Below, in pieces: positions 52,966-62,408 of a stretch of DNA of 64,000 nt; position 1 is the first letter of the stretch, and every line of letters starts with the position of its first letter. Origin of the DNA: Neptunicoccus sediminis (GTDB taxonomy: Bacteria; Pseudomonadota; Alphaproteobacteria; Rhodobacterales; Rhodobacteraceae); contig NZ_MDVX01000001.1 in NCBI RefSeq assembly GCF_001719615.1, forward strand, positions 682,001 through 746,000, given 5' to 3'. Position numbers and translations under genes: made by a program. The notes under the pieces were generated by a model. That model saw only the letters and a list, made by a program, of their open reading frames with translations, was not told where the DNA came from and searched no databases.

Positions 52966-54912
52966 CTAGCGCATGTCCGGTGGCGTTGCCTCGGCCGAGA
53001 GGTCCGAGAGCACCGCGTCCAGCGCCTGAACGGAGGTTTGCTTTTCCCCCAGTCGGCGTACAGAAACCGTGCGCTCCTCGACTTCCTTCATGCCGATCGC
53101 AAGGATCACCGGAACCTTGCCAAGAGAATGTTCGCGGACCTTGTAGTTGATCTTTTCGTTGCGGATGTCTGCTTCGGCCCGCACACCGGCAGCGCGCAGG
53201 GCGGCAACTACTTCGTGCACATAGTCATCCGCGTCCGAAATGATCGAGGCCACGACAACCTGACGGGGCGTCAGCCAGAACGGCAGCTTGCCCGCATGGG
53301 ATTCGATCAGGATACCGATGAACCGTTCAAAGGAACCAAGGGTCGCGCGGTGCAGCATCACGGGGCGGTGTTTGTTACCGTCCTGCCCGATAAAGGTGGC
53401 GTCCAGCCGTTCGGGAAGCACAAAATCCACCTGATGGGTGCCGCACTGCCAGTCGCGCCCGATGGCGTCGGTCAGAACGAATTCCAGTTTCGGGCCATAG
53501 AATGCGCCTTCACCTGGGTTCAGTTCCGGCTCGATCCCCGCCTTACGGGTGGCAGACAGCAGCGCTTCTTCTGCTTTGTCCCAAACCTCGTCCGAGCCTG
53601 AGCGTGTTTCGGGCCGATCGGAGAATTTCACTTTGAAGTTCTCAAACCCGAGGTCTTTGTAAATCTTGGACAGAAATTCGATGTAAATTGCGGTTTCTGA
53701 TTCAATCTGGTCTTCGGAACAGAAGATGTGACCATCGTCCTGTGTGAAGCCGCGCACCCGCATGATGCCGTGCAGGGCGCCGGACGGTTCATAGCGGTTA
53801 CAGGAACCGAACTCTGCCATGCGCAAGGGCAGGTGGCGGTAGGATTTCAGACCCTGATTAAAAATCTGGACGTGGCACGGACAGTTCATCGGTTTCAGGG
53901 CGTTGACCGCTTTTTCGCGGGCGTGTTCTTCGTCCACTTCGACGATAAACATGTTTTCCTGATATTTTTCCCAGTGGCCCGAGGCTTCCCACAGCTTGCG
54001 GTCCACCACCTGCGGGGTGTTCACCTCTACATAGCCGTTCTTGTCCTGCATCCGGCGCATGTAGTCTTGCAGCGCGGTGTAGATTTTCCAGCCGTTCGGG
54101 TGCCAGAATATCTGTCCCGGTGCCTCTTCCTGCATGTGGAACAGGTCCATTTCACGGCCCAGCTTGCGGTGGTCCCGTTTGGCGGCTTCTTCCAGCATCA
54201 GAAGATGGGCTTTGAGATCGTTTTTGTTCTTGAAAGCCACGCCGTAAATCCGTTGCAACATGGCGTTGTTGGAATCCCCGCGCCAGTAGGCCCCTGCCAC
54301 CGACATCAGTTTGAAACTGTCGCCCGGAACCTGACCTGTGTGTTGCAGGTGCGGACCACGGCACAGATCTTGCCAGTCGCCGTGCCAGTACATGCGCAGC
54401 GGCTCATCCCCCGGAATGGCGTCGATCAGTTCCACCTTATAGGGTTCGTTATTGTCCTTGTAGAACTGGACGGCGCGTTCACGATCCCAGACTTCTGTGG
54501 TCACAGGCTCGCGTTTGTTGATGATCTCGCGCATTTTCTTTTCAATCGCGCCGAGGTCTTCGGGGGTGAAAGGCTCTTCCCGGTCGAAATCGTAATACCA
54601 GCCGTCCTTGATCACAGGACCGATGGTGACTTTGACGTCGGGCCAGATTTCCTGCACGGCGCGGGCCATGATATGGGCGCAGTCGTGGCGGATCAGCTCC
54701 AGCGCCTGAGCGTCGTCCTTGATGGTGTAAATCGCGAAATCCGCGTCTGCGTCGATGCTGCGGGACAGGTCGCGGTGTTCGCCGTTCACAGAGCAGGAAA
54801 ACGCGGCTTTGGACAGGGATTTGGAAATATCCGCGGCCACTTCTGCGCCGGTGATCCCTGCGGGGTAAACGCGCTCTGCGCCATCGGGAAGGGTAAGGGT
54901 AATGTCGGCCAT
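52966..54912 (-). CDS. thrS: threonyl-tRNA synthetase
   Basis: A 648-residue class II synthetase. N-terminal TGS domain (about residues 1-60), an editing domain with [13 protein letters not shown], then the catalytic core with NCPCHVQIF (zinc Cys), [20 protein letters not shown] and [14 protein letters not shown], and a C-terminal anticodon-binding domain. It charges tRNA-Thr with threonine. Length is normal. Confidence 0.97.
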   Translation of the reverse strand: MADITLTLPDGAERVYPAGITGAEVAADISKSLSKAAFSCSVNGEHRDLSRSIDADADFAIYTIKDDAQALELIRHDCAHIMARAVQEIWPDVKVTIGPVIKDGWYYDFDREEPFTPEDLGAIEKKMREIINKREPVTTEVWDRERAVQFYKDNNEPYKVELIDAIPGDEPLRMYWHGDWQDLCRGPHLQHTGQVPGDSFKLMSVAGAYWRGDSNNAMLQRIYGVAFKNKNDLKAHLLMLEEAAKRDHRKLGREMDLFHMQEEAPGQIFWHPNGWKIYTALQDYMRRMQDKNGYVEVNTPQVVDRKLWEASGHWEKYQENMFIVEVDEEHAREKAVNALKPMNCPCHVQIFNQGLKSYRHLPLRMAEFGSCNRYEPSGALHGIMRVRGFTQDDGHIFCSEDQIESETAIYIEFLSKIYKDLGFENFKVKFSDRPETRSGSDEVWDKAEEALLSATRKAGIEPELNPGEGAFYGPKLEFVLTDAIGRDWQCGTHQVDFVLPERLDATFIGQDGNKHRPVMLHRATLGSFERFIGILIESHAGKLPFWLTPRQVVVASIISDADDYVHEVVAALRAAGVRAEADIRNEKINYKVREHSLGKVPVILAIGMKEVEERTVSVRRLGEKQTSVQALDAVLSDLSAEATPPDMR

Positions 54913-55012
54913 TTGTCGGCTCCTCCATCGTTTTGGCGCCTACGAAACGCCCGGTTGCGGTTATGTTTGGGCGGTTCTGGAGATGACGAAGCTATATGTC
55001 AAGTAGGGTTTA

Positions 55013-55411
55013 TTATAGTGTTCTAAACTTCGAACCTTTACCTTCAGGCAAAAGAAATAGACCATTCGCAAGTCGTGCTCGTTGATCGCAAATTTTATCC
55101 CACTGCCATAGGATCGTAGCTGCTTGTTGTGTGATAGACTGTTTGCCGACCTTAGGAGATAGATAAAAAGTTAAAACGCCTGACCTGATAATCGCCTCCC
55201 GTTCCGGTTTACGCTTCGCGTTGGCCACATCCTTCGAAATGACCACCCAGTCACGCTCTTTTCCTAGGGCAGTGAAATAGTCTATATCTTCTATGTCGAC
55301 AGGAAATTTGTCTCTTAACGGGATTGCCTGATGTCCAAAAGGGCGCACAAGCAAGTCCAATGCACGCGGAATTACAGGCGGCATATTATGATCAAATAAT
55401 ACGTTTACCAT
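55013..55411 (-). CDS. PIN-like domain toxin, VapC45 family
   Basis: A 132-residue protein beginning MVNVLFDHNMPPVIPRAL. The DxN motif and WVVISKDVANAKR fit the DUF5615/VapC45-like PIN fold, a probable Mg2+-dependent RNase. The start overlaps the antitoxin gene by 20 bases. The region is visibly AT-rich compared with thrS and the DMT gene, suggesting acquisition by transfer. Confidence 0.72.
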   Translation of the reverse strand: MVNVLFDHNMPPVIPRALDLLVRPFGHQAIPLRDKFPVDIEDIDYFTALGKERDWVVISKDVANAKRKPEREAIIRSGVLTFYLSPKVGKQSITQQAATILWQWDKICDQRARLANGLFLLPEGKGSKFRTL

Positions 55412-56087
55412 TCTCGTCTTGCTGTTTTTCTAAGAACTTTTCATAATCGATTGCATTTTTAATAACTGGTTCGGGAACGTCGTATATCGAACTTAAATAA
55501 TTAAAGTTTTGATGAGTATAAAAATCGTCATAAAGTGTTTTTGTCGAAACTCCGTATTCATCCAAAAGTGGGGCCCCGAAAAGCCGCTTCGGATCAATAA
55601 CAATACTGTTTGAGGAGTGTGGGCGCCATCTCACTGCCTTACCATTATCGTACTCAAGGTTTTTTATCGACTGACTGACAATTTCTGAGAAAACTTTTTG
55701 GCCTGCATTCTTTCTGGCGAGACTGTAATATTCGCCATCTTGCTCCAAAGCCGTCATTAGGATTTGTGTGCCGTCAGTCTTAAAGTCTAAGGTGGATAAA
55801 GGGTGCGCAACTCCTAATTTATCTTTCGCAAATTCAATCGCATAACGAATCGACTGAAGAGAAATATTTGCTCTTCTAAAAGCCCTCACGACCCTAACTT
55901 CAATAAGATCTAAAAAGCTTAATTCTGTTGCATCATCTATGTTTTGATAGCGAGCATTCCACAGAGGATCCGTAGGGCCGCTCCCCCGAGTCCAGCGCAG
56001 AATTTCTTGTGGGGTGCTTGCAATTAGGCGCGCCGCTTGTCGTGGCGTGTAAATCCCTTCTCCAAATATTTCAAAGTCTCTTGGCAC
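55392..56087 (-). CDS. VapB45-like antitoxin with helix-turn-helix
   Basis: A 231-residue protein. The N-terminal IYTPRQAARLIASTPQEILRW looks like a DNA-binding domain; LSFLDLIEVRVVRAFRRANI and the C-terminal VPEPVIKNAIDYEKFLE recall VapB45/DUF433-type antitoxins. I chose GTG at 56087 because AAGGAGGACCGCAA precedes it; the open frame extends to GTG 56150 but without a ribosome site. It is encoded before the toxin, as expected. About one third GC in parts of the gene (19 of the 60 bases from 55441) marks it as atypical here. Confidence 0.7.
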   Translation of the reverse strand: MPRDFEIFGEGIYTPRQAARLIASTPQEILRWTRGSGPTDPLWNARYQNIDDATELSFLDLIEVRVVRAFRRANISLQSIRYAIEFAKDKLGVAHPLSTLDFKTDGTQILMTALEQDGEYYSLARKNAGQKVFSEIVSQSIKNLEYDNGKAVRWRPHSSNSIVIDPKRLFGAPLLDEYGVSTKTLYDDFYTHQNFNYLSSIYDVPEPVIKNAIDYEKFLEKQQDENGKRII

Positions 56088-56170
56088 TTGCGGTCCTCCT
56101 TCTTCTAAATATAGGTAATGTTGGTGAAGTCCAACTGTATCCGCTTCCACTCTTTAATTTGAGTAATTTT

Positions 56171-57061
56171 GTGCCCCAATCCCGTCCCCTCTGGCTGATC
56201 CTTGCCCCTGCTATTTTCCTGATGCTTTGGTCGGCGGGATTTGCGGTTGCCAAGATCGGGTTGCAATACGCCCCGCCAATGACCTTGCTGGCGCTGCGCT
56301 TTGGTTTGGTGATTCTGATCATGGCGGTGATGTTTCTGGTGCTGCGCCCGCCGCTGCCGGAAACCGGGGCGGACTGGTTGCATCTGGCGATTGTCGGTGT
56401 GTTGATCCAGACCGTCTATTTCGGGTTTTGTTATATGGCCTTCGTGAATGGCATCGCGGCTGGCACACTGGCGTTGATTATGGCGTTGCAGCCGATTGTG
56501 GTCGCACTGGTTGCGCCGCGCTGGAGCGGCGAGCAGATCGGCTGGCGGCAATGGGGCGGGCTGGTGCTGGCGCTCTCGGGGACGGCGGTTGTGATTGTTG
56601 CGCGGCTTGATATAGGGCCGGCGCCGTTGTTGGGGTTCTTGTTTTCCGCGCTCGGGCTGGGCGGAATCGTCATGGGCAGCCTTTGGGAAAAACGCTTTGG
56701 GCGATACCATCATCCTGTCACGGCCAACCTGATCGGCTATGGCGCGGGGTTTATATGTCTGCTGCCCTTTTTTGCGGCACAGGGCGTTGGTTCTGTGGAA
56801 TGGAACATGCCCTTCATCTGGGTGCTGGCCTATCTGGTGATCGGCAATTCCGTGATCGCAATCGGTTTGTTGCTGGCAATGATCCGCGCCGGCGAGGTGG
56901 CCAAAGTCTCTGCACTATTGTTTCTGGTGCCACCCCTTGCCGCACTGGTGGCTTGGCTTGCGCTTTCGGAACATATGCCACCCTTGGCTTGGGTCGGGTT
57001 GGTGCTGGCGGGCGCAGGGGTGTATATCGCAACGCGCAAGCACAAAGGAACCGTCGCATGA
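56171..57061 (+). CDS. DMT superfamily (EamA) transporter
   Basis: A 296-residue membrane protein with about ten helices in two EamA halves ([20 protein letters not shown] near the start, [14 protein letters not shown] in the middle). GTG 56171 gives [17 protein letters not shown]; the frame extends upstream without support through the toxin-antitoxin promoter. Its stop overlaps the pseudouridine synthase start (ATGA). Confidence 0.88.
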   Translation: MPQSRPLWLILAPAIFLMLWSAGFAVAKIGLQYAPPMTLLALRFGLVILIMAVMFLVLRPPLPETGADWLHLAIVGVLIQTVYFGFCYMAFVNGIAAGTLALIMALQPIVVALVAPRWSGEQIGWRQWGGLVLALSGTAVVIVARLDIGPAPLLGFLFSALGLGGIVMGSLWEKRFGRYHHPVTANLIGYGAGFICLLPFFAAQGVGSVEWNMPFIWVLAYLVIGNSVIAIGLLLAMIRAGEVAKVSALLFLVPPLAALVAWLALSEHMPPLAWVGLVLAGAGVYIATRKHKGTVA

Positions 57062-57591
57062 CCACTCTATTGTTCAACAAACCCTATAACGTGCTGTCGC
57101 AGTTCACCTCGGAAGGGGGGCATCGCAGTCTGGCAGAGTTTATCGACAAGCCCGGTGTCTATGCAGCAGGGCGGCTTGATCGGGACAGTGAGGGGCTTTT
57201 GGTGCTGACAGATGACGGCAAGCTGCAAAACCGCATCGCCTCGCCCAAATTCAAAGCGGCGAAAACCTATTGGGTACAGGTGGAGCGTGAACCGGATGAG
57301 GCGGCCCTTGCGGCTTTGCGCAGGGGTGTCACCCTGAAAGACGGCGTCACCGCCCCGGCAGAGTGCAAGCGGATGGCAGAGCCTGCGGGCCTGTGGCCGC
57401 GCACGCCGCCGGTCCGTTTTCGCAAATCCGTGCCGGATTGCTGGATTTCCCTGACCATTCGGGAAGGACGCAACCGGCAGGTGCGGCGCATGACAGCAGC
57501 GGTCGGCCACCCGACGCTGCGTCTGATCCGCTATTCCGTTGGCGACTGGACGCTCGACGGGTTAGAACCGGGACAATGGCAGGAGGTTTAA
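57058..57591 (+). CDS. 23S rRNA pseudouridine synthase, RluE-like
   Basis: A 177-residue RsuA/RluB/E/F-type synthase lacking the S4 domain. The catalytic Asp is D41 in [15 protein letters not shown], and [20 protein letters not shown] is the C-terminal signature. The short form and [12 protein letters not shown] match RluE, which modifies U2457 of 23S rRNA. It overlaps the upstream transporter by four bases. Confidence 0.92.
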   Translation: MTTLLFNKPYNVLSQFTSEGGHRSLAEFIDKPGVYAAGRLDRDSEGLLVLTDDGKLQNRIASPKFKAAKTYWVQVEREPDEAALAALRRGVTLKDGVTAPAECKRMAEPAGLWPRTPPVRFRKSVPDCWISLTIREGRNRQVRRMTAAVGHPTLRLIRYSVGDWTLDGLEPGQWQEV

Positions 57592-58329
57592 ATGGTTGAT
57601 TATCTGGAAGCAAACGGGCGTCGGATCGCCTATCACAAGACCGCCGGGTCCGGTCCGGGGATCGTGTTTCTGGGCGGGTTCAAATCCGATATGGAAGGCA
57701 CCAAGGCGGTCTATCTGGAGTCATGGGCCAAAGCGCGGGGGCGGGCGTTCCTGCGGTTCGACTATTCCGGCCACGGCAAAAGCTCCGAGGCGTTTACCGA
57801 CGGCTGTATCGGGGACTGGTCGGCAGATGCGCTGGCGGTTCTGGACCAGTTGACCCACGGCCCGCAAATTCTGGTGGGCAGTTCGATGGGGGGCTGGATG
57901 TCGCTGCTGGTGGCCCGTGCCCAGCCGGAGCGGATCAAGGGGCTGGTGGGAATCGCCGCCGCACCGGATTTCACCGAAGACAGCATGTGGGCCGGTTTCG
58001 ACGGGGCGCAGCGCGCCGCCCTGAACGAGCGGGGGCGGGTGGAACTGCCCAGCGACTACGACGAAGGGCCCTATGTCATCACCCGCAAACTGATCGAGGA
58101 CGGACGCAACCATCTGGTGCTGCGCGAACCGCTGGATCTGCCCTTTCCGGTGCGCCTGTTGCATGGCACAGCGGATACGGATGTGGCCATGTCGGTGCCG
58201 CTGCGCATATTGGATCATGCAACCGGCGATGACATCCGTTTGACCTTTGTTAAAGGGGCGGACCACAGGTTTTCCGATATTGCCTGCCTGCAAATGATTC
58301 TGGATGCGGTGGAAGAGGTCAGTTCATGA
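57592..58329 (+). CDS. alpha/beta hydrolase
   Basis: A 245-residue serine hydrolase with GSSMGGW (nucleophile elbow), FDYSGHGKSS and a C-terminal His in GADHRFSD. The pattern resembles ABHD10-type thioesterases. It starts directly after the pseudouridine synthase stop and overlaps the nitroreductase by four bases. Substrate unknown. Confidence 0.87.
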   Translation: MVDYLEANGRRIAYHKTAGSGPGIVFLGGFKSDMEGTKAVYLESWAKARGRAFLRFDYSGHGKSSEAFTDGCIGDWSADALAVLDQLTHGPQILVGSSMGGWMSLLVARAQPERIKGLVGIAAAPDFTEDSMWAGFDGAQRAALNERGRVELPSDYDEGPYVITRKLIEDGRNHLVLREPLDLPFPVRLLHGTADTDVAMSVPLRILDHATGDDIRLTFVKGADHRFSDIACLQMILDAVEEVSS

Positions 58330-58988
58330 AGGTCTCGGAGGCCATTGCGCAGCGCCGCTCCTGTCGCGCATTTCTGGACCAGCCGGTTGATCCCGCTCTT
58401 GTGCGTGACCTTCTGATAAAGGCGTCCCGTGCCGCTTCGGGCGGGAATGTGCAACCGTGGCGGCTTTATCTGTTGCACGGCGACCGGATGGCGAAGTTCA
58501 AGGCGCTTATGGCGGATCGCTCGGCAAAGGGATTGGTCGATACGCCGGAATATCCGGTCTATCCGCAGCCGATGAAGGAACCCTACCGCAGCCAGCGTTT
58601 TGGCATCGGTGAGACCATGTATGCGCAGCTTGGCATCCCACGGGACGACAAACCGGCGCGGCTGAAGTGGTTTGCCAACAACTTTCAGTTCTTTGGCGCC
58701 CCTGTTGCAGCGTTCCTGTTTGTAGACCGCGATATGGGCGCCGCCCAGTGGAGCGATCTTGGCGGCTTTCTTGCGACGTTCATGTTGTTGTTGGAAGAGG
58801 CCGGGCTCGGTTCTTGTCCGCAAGAGGCATGGTGTACCCAGCATAAGTTCGTGTCGGAATTTGTTTCGGCGCCGGCAGAAGAAATGCTCTTCGCGGGGGT
58901 GGCGATCGGACGGCCTGACACGGCGCATCCGGTGAACCGGTTCATGTCAACACGGGCCGATCCGGATGTGTGGTTGCGCGAGGCGTAA
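58326..58988 (+). CDS. nitroreductase family protein
   Basis: A 220-residue FMN-dependent oxidoreductase. AQRRSCRAFLDQPVD opens the FMN-binding region, ASGGNVQPWRLYLL is the second contact and GVAIGRPD the third. It probably reduces quinones, nitro compounds or a specific metabolite with NAD(P)H. Last of four genes joined by overlaps or abutting stops; it ends nine bases from the convergent RND gene. Confidence 0.9.
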   Translation: MKVSEAIAQRRSCRAFLDQPVDPALVRDLLIKASRAASGGNVQPWRLYLLHGDRMAKFKALMADRSAKGLVDTPEYPVYPQPMKEPYRSQRFGIGETMYAQLGIPRDDKPARLKWFANNFQFFGAPVAAFLFVDRDMGAAQWSDLGGFLATFMLLLEEAGLGSCPQEAWCTQHKFVSEFVSAPAEEMLFAGVAIGRPDTAHPVNRFMSTRADPDVWLREA

Positions 58989-58997
58989 CATCACCCC

Positions 58998-61900
58998 TTA
59001 TCCGCGCTGTTTGAGCAAAAGGCTCGCACCGAAGGCGGTCAGCAGGGTGAGGATCAGACCAACCAGCAGCACGCTCAGGGACAGCAGGCTGACCGGCAGG
59101 GCTGCCAGTCCTGACAGGTTCAGGCTTGCCAGCAGTGCGGGTATCCATGCCGCTGGCGCGCCTGTGGCGATTTGCAGCCCGATGGTGGCGATCAGCAGCG
59201 CAACACTGGCAAGGCTCGCCCCCAGAAGGATGATGCGTTGGCCCCGTGCGCGGTGGCGCCCGAACCCTGCGCGGCGGTAGGATTTGAACAGCCGCCCCAC
59301 GTCCTGTTGCATAACCAGCAGGGACGGAACCACCAGCAGGACCAGAAACAGCCCGACGCCCAGACCATAGCAAAGCGTGATCACTGTCGGCTTTAGAAAC
59401 TCTGCCTGCCGAGAGCCTTCATACAACAGCGGCACCAGTCCCAGAACGGTTGTCAGTGTGGTCAACAGAACAGGGCGCAGGCGGTCTACGGCGGCATCAA
59501 CAATCGCAGGCACCAGACCGCGATTGCGCGAATACTGATCCACGGTAGAGACCAGCACGATACTGTCGTTGATGATGATCCCCGACATGCCGATCAACCC
59601 CACGACCGAGAACATCGACAGCGACACACCCCATGCGTAATGGCCGTAAATTGTACCGATCAACCCGAAGGGGATCACTGCCATCACCACCAGAGGCCGC
59701 GTCCAGCTGGCAAATATCCATGTCAGGGTCAGATAGATCCCCAGCAGGCACAGCCCGAAGCCAAGCATCGCATCCGAGAGGAATTCCTGTTCCTGTTCGG
59801 CCAATCCACCCATGCGCCATTCCACCCCGAGATCAGCGGCAATACCGGGCATGATAACCTCCCGGATCTGGGTCTCGACAAAGGCGGCGCGGTCGGGGTT
59901 GTCCTCGGAGATGTCGCCAGTAATGCCGATCAGCCGGATGCCGTTTTCGCGCCGCACCGTGGAAAACCCGAGGCTCGTTTCCACGCTGACCACATCGGAA
60001 AGGGGCACATAGGTGCCGCTCGGGGTGCGCAGTCGTGTCCGCTCCAGGAAATCGGCCGTCAGCTCGGTTTCCGGCAGGCGCACGGTGATTTTTCCGGTGC
60101 GCACGCCCACAGGAAAACTGGCCGCTTCGATCCCGTTCAGACGGTTGCGCAGCTCTCGCCCGATGGTGTCGATGGTAAAGCCAAGCGTCTGGCCCTGCGG
60201 AGTCAGTTCCAGCACCAGTTCTTCCTTGTCATACGCAAGGTTGTCTTCCACCGCCGAGACTTCGGGGTATTGCGCCACCGCCGCTTTCAACGCTTGGGAG
60301 GCCTGTTTCAGCGTGTTGGCATCCGCCCCGTAAATCTGGATATCAAGACTGTCCCCGCCCGGTCCCGAACGCCAGCCGCGAAAGCTGACGGTTTCTGCCA
60401 GCGGGTGTTCGCGCACATTTTTCTGAATCGCGGCGAGCAGTTCAAACGAGGTATAGGGGCGGCTGTCCGCATCAATCAGTTCTATCGCGATAGAGCCAAG
60501 CTGGTCTGCGTCCTTGGTATCCGAACCGGCCAGCCCGCGCCCCGTGTTGCCCCCCACTTCGGCCAGAACGTAAGTCACAGGATTAACCCCGTATTCCGCC
60601 TCGTATTCGGCACCCGTCGCTGTCACCGCCCGTTGCAATTCGCGCACCATATCAAGGGTATCATCGCGGGTCGCACCGGAGACCATCGCCACATTGCCCG
60701 AGATCGACGCCCGTTCCGGGGCGTTAAAGAACCGCCAGCGCACGTCTCCGGTCACAAAAAGGGCGGATTGCATGGCAAGAAGCACCAACACACCCGCCAG
60801 AACAGGATAGCGCAGGATCAGCACAAGAGACACAAAACGGCGGAACACAGTGTGGCGGAACCAGTCAAAGCCCTTGTTGAACGTGGTAGAGGGCCAGTCA
60901 TACCAGCGCTGCTGGTCAATGGCGGCCAGTGCGTGGGACATGTGATGGGGTAGGATCACAAAACATTCCATCAAAGAGGCCAGCAGCACGACAATCACCG
61001 TGAAGGGAATATCGGCAATCAACGTACCAAACCGCCCGCCCACTGCGGTTAGCGCAAAGAAGGCAATGACGGTCGTAACCGTTGCCGAAAAGACCGGCGC
61101 GGACATGCGGATCGCGGCGTTCTCGGCGGCTTCGACGGGGTGTTCCCGCAATTGACGCGCCCGAAAATCCGCGTGCTCCCCCACCACGATGGCGTCATCG
61201 ACAACGATGCCAAGGGTGATAATCAGGCCGAACAAAGAGACCATATTAATCGTCAGACCGAAGGCATACATCAGCGCAATGGCGGCGAACATCGCCACGG
61301 GGATACCGGCCGCCACCCAAAAAGCGGTGCGCGCGTTCAAAAAGAGAAACAGCAGCAGAACCACCAGCCCCAGCCCCATCAGCCCGTTATCCACAAGGAT
61401 GGTCAGCCGGTCGGTGATGGCCTGTGCGCGGGTGCGGATCAGCTCTATCGTGACGCCTTCGGGAAGGGTCAACTGCATCTCTTGCGCGATCTGTTGCACC
61501 TGACGCTGCATCTGGATCGCATCGCCCTGATCGGCGCGATCCACGCGGATCGACACCGCCGGAAGATCCCCGACATAGTAACTGCGGTCCCGCGTAACCC
61601 CCTGTACCTCTATATCGGCCACATCCCCGACCCGCAGCTTGGACCCGTCGGGATTGGAGCGCACGACGATCTCCTGCACCTGTTCGGGGCTGCGTTTTTC
61701 GATACCGGTGCGCACCCGTGCCGCGCCACCGGCCACATCGCCGGCGGGGTTGGATTCCGCTTCTTCTGCGATTGCACCGGCGATCTCGGCCAACGTGACA
61801 TCATTACGGATCAAGGAAATTTCCGGTGCGTTTACTGTAATTTCCGGCGCTGAAACCCCGCGAATCGTGGTGCGGGTGATGCCTTGGCGGAACAGGCGGG

Positions 61901-62405
61901 CGACGAATTCATCGGCAAACCGCCCCAGTTGATCGGGCGAGACAGGACCGGAGATCACCACATCGGTCACGCGGTCGCGCCATGCGCCGCGCCGGATAGA
62001 GGGTTCCTCTGCACCTTCGGGCAGGTTGGTCACACCATCTACGGCGGCTTTCACATCATCGGCGGCCCGCGCCATATCCCAACCCGGCTCAAACTCCAGC
62101 GAAAGATTTGCCCTGCCTTGGGTGGCGGAACTTGAGGTGCTCTCGATCCCCTCAAGCGACAGAAGTGCGGGTTCCAAGACCGACACGATCGCGTTGTCCA
62201 CATCCTCGGGGCCTGCGCCCTCCCACGTGACAGAAACAGAGATGCTGTCCACGATCACATCGGGAAAAAACTGCGAGCGGATTTGCGTGGTGGACCCAAG
62301 TCCGATCACCAGCATCAGCACCAGCAGCAGGTTCGCTGCGGTGCGGTGACGGGTGAAATAGCTCAGCACACCGCCAGCCGCAGGGGGGAGTTGCCGCATC
62401 GCCAT
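58998..62405 (-). CDS. RND efflux transporter permease
   Basis: A 1135-residue AcrB-type pump. The N-terminal helix LLLVLMLVIGL and two large periplasmic loops are followed by transmembrane helices with the proton-relay Asp pair in LGIVVDDAIVVGE, and the second half repeats the plan. A longer C-terminus than typical AcrB adds four hydrophobic segments (residues about 1030-1130). It acts with the adaptor encoded three bases upstream. Confidence 0.93.
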   Translation of the reverse strand: MAMRQLPPAAGGVLSYFTRHRTAANLLLVLMLVIGLGSTTQIRSQFFPDVIVDSISVSVTWEGAGPEDVDNAIVSVLEPALLSLEGIESTSSSATQGRANLSLEFEPGWDMARAADDVKAAVDGVTNLPEGAEEPSIRRGAWRDRVTDVVISGPVSPDQLGRFADEFVARLFRQGITRTTIRGVSAPEITVNAPEISLIRNDVTLAEIAGAIAEEAESNPAGDVAGGAARVRTGIEKRSPEQVQEIVVRSNPDGSKLRVGDVADIEVQGVTRDRSYYVGDLPAVSIRVDRADQGDAIQMQRQVQQIAQEMQLTLPEGVTIELIRTRAQAITDRLTILVDNGLMGLGLVVLLLFLFLNARTAFWVAAGIPVAMFAAIALMYAFGLTINMVSLFGLIITLGIVVDDAIVVGEHADFRARQLREHPVEAAENAAIRMSAPVFSATVTTVIAFFALTAVGGRFGTLIADIPFTVIVVLLASLMECFVILPHHMSHALAAIDQQRWYDWPSTTFNKGFDWFRHTVFRRFVSLVLILRYPVLAGVLVLLAMQSALFVTGDVRWRFFNAPERASISGNVAMVSGATRDDTLDMVRELQRAVTATGAEYEAEYGVNPVTYVLAEVGGNTGRGLAGSDTKDADQLGSIAIELIDADSRPYTSFELLAAIQKNVREHPLAETVSFRGWRSGPGGDSLDIQIYGADANTLKQASQALKAAVAQYPEVSAVEDNLAYDKEELVLELTPQGQTLGFTIDTIGRELRNRLNGIEAASFPVGVRTGKITVRLPETELTADFLERTRLRTPSGTYVPLSDVVSVETSLGFSTVRRENGIRLIGITGDISEDNPDRAAFVETQIREVIMPGIAADLGVEWRMGGLAEQEQEFLSDAMLGFGLCLLGIYLTLTWIFASWTRPLVVMAVIPFGLIGTIYGHYAWGVSLSMFSVVGLIGMSGIIINDSIVLVSTVDQYSRNRGLVPAIVDAAVDRLRPVLLTTLTTVLGLVPLLYEGSRQAEFLKPTVITLCYGLGVGLFLVLLVVPSLLVMQQDVGRLFKSYRRAGFGRHRARGQRIILLGASLASVALLIATIGLQIATGAPAAWIPALLASLNLSGLAALPVSLLSLSVLLVGLILTLLTAFGASLLLKQRG

Positions 62406-62408
62406 GAT

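Noticed and set aside
52483-53601. 372-residue frame on the plus strand
   Set aside because: Antisense to the acetyltransferase and thrS; no motif.
54913-55012. Leader or riboswitch for thrS
   Set aside because: The 100 bases upstream show no T-box-like or attenuator structure that I could recognise.
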